Position numbers and translations under genes: made by a program | NCBI GenBank assembly: GCA_029433345.1 | Contig: JAQTHY010000001.1 | Location: 1,612,001-1,676,000, forward strand | Direction of reading: 5' to 3' | Origin: Orbaceae bacterium ESL0727 | Lineage (GTDB): Bacteria; Pseudomonadota; Gammaproteobacteria; Enterobacterales; Orbaceae | DNA: 64,000 nt | The notes under the pieces: model-generated | What the model was told of the DNA's origin: nothing | Database searches by the model: none | Seen by the model: only the letters and a program-made list of their open reading frames with translations | Part shown: piece by piece, positions 58,446 to 64,000 of the stretch | Numbering within the stretch: position 1 is the stretch's first letter | Layout: each line of letters opens with the position of its first letter

Positions 58446-59528
58446 ATGGCAACACCGGTTATTACGTCTGGCTTGACGCCAGCAAGTCAAATTCTTGAAC
58501 GTCACGTGGCACTGTTTGCAGATAAGAAAATTGTGATTAGTGGTGATATTCAAGATAGTTATCCTGCTTTTATCCAAGCTGAAAAAGTGCATATTCATTG
58601 TACGCAATTTCATACTTACCTGGCGTTGAAAAAAAGTGCGCGTGGTGAAAAGACGCAGTTTACGCTGTTACCCGAACCTGCGTTTTATCAAGATATGAAC
58701 ACTGCGATCTATTATTGGCCAAAAAATAAAAGTGAAGCACAGTTTCAATTGGCGTATTTATTAAAAAATATGCCTAAACAGAGTGATATTTTTATCGTCG
58801 GCGAAAATGGTACCGGTGTTAAAAGTGCAGAAACATTATTAAAAGATTTGGGAACCATCAAAAAAATTGATAGTGCAAGACGCTGTGGGCTTTACCATTT
58901 TAATGCAGATGGCGGCTTTTCGTTTGATCTCAATGCGTGGTGGCAAGATTATCAATTCACCCTTAGCCGCGATCATAATCATGAGAGAACGAATCATAAT
59001 CCTATTATTATAAAGAGCTTACCAGGCGTATTTAGTGCGAAAAAACTGGATGTCGGCAGTGAACTTTTGTTAACCACTTTATTAGATAATCGCGATTTAA
59101 TTAAAGGTGATGTGTTAGATATGGGATGTGGCGCGGGTGTTTTAGGTGTTGTTTTAGGTAAACTATGTGATGGTATTAATTTGACACTTGCCGATGTGAG
59201 TATTGCAGCATTAGAATCCAGTAAAGCGACCTTAGCCTGTAATCATGTAACTAATGCTAAAGTGGTGGCGAGTGACGTTTTTTCTAATCTTACTGATAAA
59301 TATCAACTCATTATTTCGAATCCGCCTTTCCATGACGGCAAACAGACCAGTTATGTCGCTGTCGATACCTTAATTAAGCAAGCTAAAAAACATTTGAAGC
59401 TCAATGGTCATCTCTGCCTAGTGGCGAATGCGTTTTTACCTTATCAATCAATATTAGCAGACACCTTTAAGCAAGTGGCGGTATTAGCGGAAACCACAAA
59501 ATTTAAAGTTTATTTAGCCAGTCATTAA
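58446..59528 (+). CDS. rsmC: 16S rRNA m2G1207 methyltransferase RsmC
   Basis: RsmC methylates G1207 of 16S rRNA. Two methyltransferase-like domains are visible: the degenerate N-terminal one (NTAIYYWPKNKSEAQFQLAYLL) and the C-terminal catalytic one with VLDMGCGAGVLGVVLG and the NPPF motif in ISNPPFHDG. DSARRCGLYHF between them is the family linker. ATG at 58446 is chosen because AGGTGA lies 7 nt upstream; the GTG at 58437 is in frame but overlaps that site. 360 residues, against 343 in E. coli. Confidence 0.94.
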   Translation: MATPVITSGLTPASQILERHVALFADKKIVISGDIQDSYPAFIQAEKVHIHCTQFHTYLALKKSARGEKTQFTLLPEPAFYQDMNTAIYYWPKNKSEAQFQLAYLLKNMPKQSDIFIVGENGTGVKSAETLLKDLGTIKKIDSARRCGLYHFNADGGFSFDLNAWWQDYQFTLSRDHNHERTNHNPIIIKSLPGVFSAKKLDVGSELLLTTLLDNRDLIKGDVLDMGCGAGVLGVVLGKLCDGINLTLADVSIAALESSKATLACNHVTNAKVVASDVFSNLTDKYQLIISNPPFHDGKQTSYVAVDTLIKQAKKHLKLNGHLCLVANAFLPYQSILADTFKQVAVLAETTKFKVYLASH

Positions 59529-59547
59529 ATCGCATCGTAGACAAATT

Positions 59548-59634
59548 ATTGTGTAATTCATTACACAATCTTATGAAACAGCCCCTTTTCGAATAAGGTA
59601 TACTTGCTGATAGTAGAAAGGGGTCTGCTTTTTT
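59548..59634 (+). terminator. Two successive hairpins after rsmC
   Basis: ATTGTGTAAT pairs with ATTACACAAT at 59548-59569. Then CCCCTTT (59582-59588) pairs with AAAGGGG (59617-59623) around a 28-nt loop and is followed by TCTGCTTTTTT. Together they probably end rsmC transcription; the second might instead be the 3' end of a small RNA. Confidence 0.5.
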
Positions 59635-59755
59635 ATGGGCAATTTTCTTGTTTAGTTTGTTTAGATTAGTTATTTTGGGTCGTTTATTGTAGCGCGTTTA
59701 TTTTGGATTAGTGATTCTAATTTGCTGTGTTATCTAAATCTACCAGGTAAAATTT

Positions 59756-59785
59756 GACATAAACGTAGGGTAGTTCTGAAACATC
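59756..59785 (+). repeat. Dispersed 30-bp motif, copy D
   Basis: Left arm GACATAAACGTA, core GGGTAG, right arm TTCTGAAACATC. Preceded by AATTT like copy A. Located between rsmC and ptsH. Confidence 0.85.
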
Positions 59786-60082
59786 CTAAAATATTTTACC
59801 GTTATATGACTAAAAAGAATCTGGCGTATAGGGCTAAGCCTGATAAACTTGATGACTTTTCTACTATTATTTCGCAAAGGACAATCTTCATGGATAATGA
59901 GCAGAATAGTTAAATGCAAGCAAAATGCTTTTTGAATTGAAATGAATATCAGTCGTTAAAGAGTTTACATTTTTAAGCAATTTTATTAAAGTAAACACCA
60001 TCTATCTCAATTGAATACGATGCGATAAGCTTTGTAAGTTTTAAATTGAGCCAATTTTATTAAATCACATAAGGACATTGTC

Positions 60083-60346
60083 ATGTTAAAAGAACAAATG
60101 GTAGTTAAAAACACAACAGGTTTACATGCACGCCCTGTTACAGCATTAGTGAAATTAGCTGGACGTTATAAATCAGCAATTGAGTTAATTTATAATGATA
60201 AAACCATCAAATTAAAAAGTATGATGGGCTTACTCGGTGCAGGTATTAAAGGTGGTTCTACAGTTGAAATTATTTGTGACGGCGAAGATGAAAAAGCCGC
60301 TATGGATGAGATCCGTGAACTGTTTGCGACCGGTTTTGGTGAATAA
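60083..60346 (+). CDS. ptsH: HPr family phosphocarrier, Firmicutes-like sequence
   Basis: HPr carries phosphate from enzyme I to sugar permeases of the phosphotransferase system. His15 lies in TTGLHARPVT, and Ser46 in LKSMMGLLG. The 87-residue sequence, with NLK/KLKSxMG and a -FGE C-terminus, resembles Bacillus-type HPr more than E. coli HPr. AAGGACATT upstream supports the start. No ptsI or crr follows; the next gene is on the other strand and a 13-bp tandem array begins 24 bp after the stop. Confidence 0.88.
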   Translation: MLKEQMVVKNTTGLHARPVTALVKLAGRYKSAIELIYNDKTIKLKSMMGLLGAGIKGGSTVEIICDGEDEKAAMDEIRELFATGFGE

Positions 60347-60369
60347 TTGTTCCGAAAGTCATGGCTAAT

Positions 60370-60473
60370 GAGCAATGTTTAAGAGCAATGTCTAAGAGCC
60401 ATATTTTAGAACTATACTTCAGAACCCTATTTTAAAGTAATGTTTAAGGACTTTCTTTAAGAGCTTTCTTCAA
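60370..60473. repeat. Eight tandem copies of a degenerate 13-bp unit after ptsH
   Basis: Units start every 13 bp from 60370 (GAGCAATGTTTAA, GAGCAATGTCTAA, GAGCCATATTTTA, then GAACTATACTTCA and four more). A ninth, poorer unit may run to 60486. Confidence 0.8.
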
Positions 60474-60502
60474 GAATTTTCTATTTTAATTAATCAACAT
60501 GC

Positions 60503-60522
60503 CGCCGGGAATTAATCCGGCG
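60503..60522 (-). terminator. GC hairpin over the ytcJ-like stop codon
   Basis: CGCCGG (60503-60508) pairs with CCGGCG (60517-60522); the loop contains the stop codon. No T run follows directly on the minus strand, so termination is uncertain. Confidence 0.35.
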
Positions 60523-62224
60523 CATATTGATAAACTTGTTTCCCGCCCACAATAGTTGTTAAGACGGTAATATTTTGTATCTCGTCTGCTGCTATCTGAA
60601 ATGGATTGCGATCTAAGATAATAAGATCGGCAAATTTGCCTGTTTCAATTGATCCTATATATTTTTCCTGTCCTAACATATAAGCTGCATCGATAGTTGC
60701 ACTGCGAATCACTTCATCTATGGTCAAATTACGATCGTTATCTGCCCTTGGTGATTGCTTATCTATTCGTCGTGTCATAGCGACTTGGAAAGCATACCAT
60801 TCATTGAGTGGATCAATCGGCCAATCACTGCCAAAAACGGTGTTAATGTTGGCATCGATAAATTTGCCATAAATTTCCAAATATTGACAACGATCATCGC
60901 CAAGTAATTCACGTGATTGTTGAAAGGTTTCATCGGTACCTGCTGCCCATTGAAATGAAAATACGGCAGTGGTATCTAATTGTTTAAAACGTGTCAATTG
61001 AGTAGGTGTGCAAAGCTCATTATGTGCTGTACTGGGTCTGATCTGGCTATTGGGTAATTGTTGACGCATATTTTCAATCGCATTTAATGCAACTTCAATC
61101 GCACCATCACCCACTGTATGCATATGAGGGTAAAATCCCGCTTTTGCTGAGGCAAGGATGAGTCCATTCAGGATATCGTTAGCATAATAAAGATCACCGT
61201 AATGGGGCTGATGATTATGGGTTTGATCACAACCGTCTATTTTTGCTTCTTTGGGTAAACAGTAAGGTTGCAATAATCGTGCTGTCATTAAAGGCGCTTG
61301 CATGACACCATCGATAAAAAATTTGGTATGCGAAATGGTAATACTGGGCTTAGGTTGCCACTGTTGATCATTATAACGATTAGCAAAGGTGATTAATTGC
61401 GCAATAGCGTCAGGAATAGCGGTAAGTGTTGGTACTTTGCTGGGGGGAATTTCATAGGCACCAAATAGTCGAATAGTTAATTGATCTTGTTGTTTGAGAT
61501 GTAAAAAAGCGTCAGCTTGTAAGGCGGTGATTCTGGCATCCATGGTGGATGTAACACCTTGTTGATTTAATGCAAATTGTGTTTTTTTGGCAATATCGAT
61601 AGCGCGTTCATTACTCACGTGCGAAACGGTATCAAAAATACGCATTGCTGGTGCATCTTCGAAAATGCCATTTAGATCGCCATTTGCGATTCGTCCCATC
61701 TGCCCATCAATGGAGTTAGGTGTATGTTTATCCAAGGCTAATCGCCTTAGTGCCTCACTATTGGCAACCAAGGTATGACAATCGTTAGAAAAGAGAATAA
61801 TAGGGCGCGCCGACTGTAATGTGTCGAGATCAAAACGAGTTATTGCCGTGCCGATCGGTAACAACTCTTCTTGTAGCCAACCACGCACTTGTAGCCAATC
61901 ATTTTTTTCGGGATCATCATCTAAATAACGTTGAATAATGGTAAGCGTTTCAGCGACAGTTAAGCTCTGATAATCTAAATTACAGGCGGTTAATTGCATT
62001 CCACCCCAGAAAGTATGGAGATGCGTATCGATAATACCGGGTAACATCACCTTGCCTTGAAGATCATGAATAACAGTTTGCGGAGCAATATAATGTGTGA
62101 TCGCTTGGTTGCTACCAGTGGCAATGATATAGCCATCTTTAATGGCGATAGCTTCACAAATACTGTTTTTTTGATCGGCGGTATAGATATAACCATTTGT
62201 ATAGATAATGTCAGCGCTGAGCAC
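60512..62224 (-). CDS. YtcJ-like amidohydrolase
   Basis: A 570-residue amidohydrolase_3 family enzyme, cytoplasmic by absence of a signal. It opens with the beta-sandwich (YTNGYIYTADQKNSICEAIAI), then DTHLHTFWGG (metal His pair), SHTKFFIDGVMQAPL (usual bridging-Lys position), HMHTVGDGAIEVAL and FGSDWPIDPLNEW (catalytic Asp), and closes with the sandwich again (GKFADLIILDRNPF). Substrate unknown. It is divergent from matP; only 148 bp separate their starts. Confidence 0.86.
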   Translation of the reverse strand: MLSADIIYTNGYIYTADQKNSICEAIAIKDGYIIATGSNQAITHYIAPQTVIHDLQGKVMLPGIIDTHLHTFWGGMQLTACNLDYQSLTVAETLTIIQRYLDDDPEKNDWLQVRGWLQEELLPIGTAITRFDLDTLQSARPIILFSNDCHTLVANSEALRRLALDKHTPNSIDGQMGRIANGDLNGIFEDAPAMRIFDTVSHVSNERAIDIAKKTQFALNQQGVTSTMDARITALQADAFLHLKQQDQLTIRLFGAYEIPPSKVPTLTAIPDAIAQLITFANRYNDQQWQPKPSITISHTKFFIDGVMQAPLMTARLLQPYCLPKEAKIDGCDQTHNHQPHYGDLYYANDILNGLILASAKAGFYPHMHTVGDGAIEVALNAIENMRQQLPNSQIRPSTAHNELCTPTQLTRFKQLDTTAVFSFQWAAGTDETFQQSRELLGDDRCQYLEIYGKFIDANINTVFGSDWPIDPLNEWYAFQVAMTRRIDKQSPRADNDRNLTIDEVIRSATIDAAYMLGQEKYIGSIETGKFADLIILDRNPFQIAADEIQNITVLTTIVGGKQVYQYAPD

Positions 62225-62287
62225 TTCCGTTTAATTCCTTATTTTCAATTAAATATGTTGTCAAACGATAACAGATTTATAAAAAAT

Positions 62288-62316
62288 TTGTCAAATGCTA
62301 TTATTTTCTTTATTGT
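62288..62316 (+). promoter_or_regulatory. Probable matP promoter
   Basis: TTGTCA (62288-62293) and TATTGT (62311-62316) are 17 bp apart. A start near 62323 would put the matS site about 25 bp into the transcript and upstream of the ribosome binding site. Confidence 0.55.
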
Positions 62317-62348
62317 GTGCGTTGATTATGCTAAAACTACCCAGATGA

Positions 62349-62361
62349 GTGACAGCGTCAC
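62349..62361. promoter_or_regulatory. matS site in the matP leader
   Basis: GTGACAGCGTCAC is a perfect match to GTGACRNYGTCAC. It lies between the probable matP promoter and its Shine-Dalgarno sequence (AAGGTGG at 62362-62368), 12 bp before the start codon. Confidence 0.85.
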
Positions 62362-62372
62362 AAGGTGGCAAG

Positions 62373-62828
62373 ATGAAATATCAACAATTAGAAAACCTTG
62401 AATGTGGCTGGAAATGGCATTATCTTGTAAAAAGATATCAAGAGGGTGAAGCGATAACACGTTATCTTGAAAAAAGTGCCGCACAGCAGGCAGTAAATGA
62501 ACTGTTATTGCTTGAAAATAATCCAACGCAAGTAATTGGATGGATTGCCGAACATCTTAATCCCGAACTTGATAGACGCATGAAGCAGACTATTCGGGCA
62601 AAACGGAAACGACATTTTAATGCTGAACAGCAACATACACGTAAAAAATCGATTGATTTGGAATTTTTAGTTTGGCAACGACTGGCTAATCTAGCACAAA
62701 GGCGCAAAGCAACCTTGTCGGATACGATTATTCAGTTGATCGATGATGCGGAACAAAAAGAGCAATATGTAACAAAAGTATCAACTATTAAAGATGATTT
62801 ACTCTCTTTACTTGATGCTAAACATTAA
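62373..62828 (+). CDS. matP: Macrodomain Ter protein MatP
   Basis: MatP binds matS sites and organises the terminus macrodomain, slowing segregation of sister termini. The 151-residue protein follows E. coli MatP (150): [74 protein letters not shown] (ribbon-helix-helix), and the C-terminal coiled coil for tetramerisation. ATG at 62373 has AAGGTGG upstream; the GTG at 62349 is in frame but is the first codon of a matS site and would add 8 unaligned residues. topA starts 18 bp downstream. Confidence 0.96.
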   Translation: MKYQQLENLECGWKWHYLVKRYQEGEAITRYLEKSAAQQAVNELLLLENNPTQVIGWIAEHLNPELDRRMKQTIRAKRKRHFNAEQQHTRKKSIDLEFLVWQRLANLAQRRKATLSDTIIQLIDDAEQKEQYVTKVSTIKDDLLSLLDAKH

Positions 62829-62846
62829 AAATAGATAGGTTGAATT

Positions 62847-64000
62847 ATGGGAAAGTCTCTCGTTATTGTGGAATCACCAGCTAAGGCAAAAACCATCAAT
62901 AAATATCTTGGTAAAGATTTTATTGTTAAATCGAGCGTTGGCCATATTCGTGATCTTCCAGTAAGCGGTAGCAGTCGTAATAGTGTGGCAGATAAGACAA
63001 GTAAAGACAAAGCGGATAAAAAGACAGAAAAAAAAGCCGAGAAAAAAGTCAAACGTTCAGCAAGACAAATATTAGTCGATCGTATGGGAATAGATCCTTA
63101 TGATGGTTGGCACGCACATTATGAGATCCTTCCCGGTAAAGAGCGCGTAGTTGCAGAATTAAAGAAATATGCAAAAAGTGCGGATATGATCTATCTAGCA
63201 ACCGATTTGGATAGAGAAGGGGAAGCCATTGCTTGGCATTTAAAAGATGTCATTGGCGGTGATGATGAGAAATATCGACGCGTTGTCTTTAATGAGATCA
63301 CGAAAACTGCCATTAAAAATGCCTTTAATCATCCTTCTATGCTCGATATGGATCGCGTCAATGCACAGCAGGCACGCCGATTTATGGATCGGGTAGTTGG
63401 TTTTATGCTCTCGCCTTTGTTGTGGAAAAAAGTGGCGCGGGGATTATCTGCGGGTCGTGTGCAATCGGTCGCCGTTCGTTTAGTGGTAGAGCGTGAACGC
63501 GAAATCTACGCCTTTGTACCTGAAGAGTATTGGGATCTTTATGCAGATTTAAAAACCGATCTAAACGATGCATTAACCATGCAAGTGACGCATTATAAGA
63601 AGGATGCGTTTGAACCGAAAGATAAAGTTGCAATTGATATTGCGTTAGCTGAACTCAAACAGAGTCAGTATCGTGTCGAAAATATTGAAGAACGACCAAC
63701 AAAAAGTAATCCGACCGCACCTTTTATTACGTCAACCTTGCAACAAGCTGCCAGTACACGGTTAGGTTATGGCGTTAAAAAAACCATGATGTTGGCACAA
63801 CGTTTATATGAAGCTGGCTACATTACCTATATGCGTACTGACTCGACCAATCTAAGCCAAGATGCGCTTAGCATGGTGCGTGATTATATTGGTAAACATT
63901 TTGGTGATAAATATTTACCAAGCAAACCAAATTTTTATAGCAGTAAAAAGAATTCGCAAGAGGCACATGAAGCGATTCGTCCTTCTGATGTCAAATTATT
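62847..64000 (+). CDS. topA: DNA topoisomerase I TopA, 3' end beyond the window
   Basis: Topoisomerase I relaxes negatively supercoiled DNA. The frame opens at ATG 62847 ([20 protein letters not shown]) and stays open to the window end, 384 codons. The Toprim domain is visible ([26 protein letters not shown]), followed by [28 protein letters not shown], and the active-site Tyr in [16 protein letters not shown]. The usual Lys-rich insert after VSGSSRN is present, about as long as in E. coli. AGG lies about 8 nt upstream. Immediately downstream of matP on the same strand, so the two DNA-structure genes are probably co-transcribed. Confidence 0.96.
   Translation, partial: MGKSLVIVESPAKAKTINKYLGKDFIVKSSVGHIRDLPVSGSSRNSVADKTSKDKADKKTEKKAEKKVKRSARQILVDRMGIDPYDGWHAHYEILPGKERVVAELKKYAKSADMIYLATDLDREGEAIAWHLKDVIGGDDEKYRRVVFNEITKTAIKNAFNHPSMLDMDRVNAQQARRFMDRVVGFMLSPLLWKKVARGLSAGRVQSVAVRLVVEREREIYAFVPEEYWDLYADLKTDLNDALTMQVTHYKKDAFEPKDKVAIDIALAELKQSQYRVENIEERPTKSNPTAPFITSTLQQAASTRLGYGVKKTMMLAQRLYEAGYITYMRTDSTNLSQDALSMVRDYIGKHFGDKYLPSKPNFYSSKKNSQEAHEAIRPSDVKL

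Larger units (their letters stand above)
59529..60082. other. 554-bp intergenic region before ptsH
   Basis: Contains, in order, a 10-bp perfect hairpin (59548-59569), a larger hairpin with T run (59582-59634), copy D of the 30-bp motif (59756-59785) and a tiny ORF of 7 codons (MDNEQNS) near 59890 with AAAGGA upstream. No larger gene was found. Confidence 0.55.

Overview
The window reads as one contiguous stretch of an AT-rich gammaproteobacterial chromosome (G+C in the high thirties of percent by eye). The proteins resemble Escherichia coli orthologues, and the set matP, holD, cyaY, cmoAB, tmcA, bamC, greB and rraB points to the Enterobacterales/Pasteurellales/Orbales branch. The AT content and small gene set make an Orbales (Gilliamella/Orbus-like) host my best guess; this is inference, not proof. 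No prophage, insertion sequence, CRISPR array or rRNA operon was seen. The only accessory-looking patch is a hicAB toxin-antitoxin pair beside a tRNA-Val gene.

Layout. 0-11 kb: corA (cut by the left edge), glk, greB-gmk, tex-murB, a YcaD-like transporter overlapping birA, fbp, and a Nif3/YbgI gene. 11.6-23.4 kb: a block largely collinear with one E. coli region (dapA-bamC-purC ... tmcA ... ypfN-dapE-yffB ... tal-tkt), with yeaL and cysZ inserted. 23.4-29.9 kb: norM/mdtK, rimO, an orphan potF-like gene, yagU, hicAB, tRNA-Val(GAC). 30-38 kb: recQ, alr, mltG, rraB, rnm(yciV)-yciO-rluB. 38-47.4 kb: an amidohydrolase with an attenuator-like leader, a ygiN-like monooxygenase, argS, cmoB-cmoA, a membrane metallophosphoesterase, rnd, and a class A acid phosphatase. 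47.8-54.5 kb: the lptM-lysA-dapF-yigA-xerC-uvrD cluster. 54.6-64 kb: cyaY, two unrecognised exported proteins, a thiamine pyrophosphokinase-like gene, rimI-holD, rsmC, an HPr gene, a YtcJ-type amidohydrolase, matP and the start of topA.

Functional threads. Lysine/diaminopimelate and peptidoglycan synthesis are well represented (dapA, dapE, dapF, lysA, murB, alr, mltG). So are tRNA/rRNA modification (tmcA, cmoAB, rluB, rsmC, rimO), transcription and RNA turnover (greB, tex, rnd, rnm, rraB), sugar metabolism (glk, fbp, tal, tkt, ptsH), and DNA topology or segregation (matP, topA, xerC, uvrD, recQ).

Most unusual signals. (1) Two perfect matS sites (GTGACRNYGTCAC): one in the 5' leader of matP itself, one inside argS. 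They suggest the segment lies in a MatP-organised Ter domain and that matP may be self-regulated. (2) A dispersed 30-bp intergenic motif in four copies 7.7-9.5 kb apart, all in the same orientation, with two conserved arms around a variable 6-bp core. (3) An unusual abundance of short degenerate tandem arrays (periods 4, 8, 13, 14, 15, 17, 18, 32 and 40 bp) in gene gaps, one running into the yeaL start codon and two inside coding sequence. (4) A riboswitch-like leader with an intrinsic terminator before the 38-kb amidohydrolase gene. (5) A BamC that lacks its second domain.
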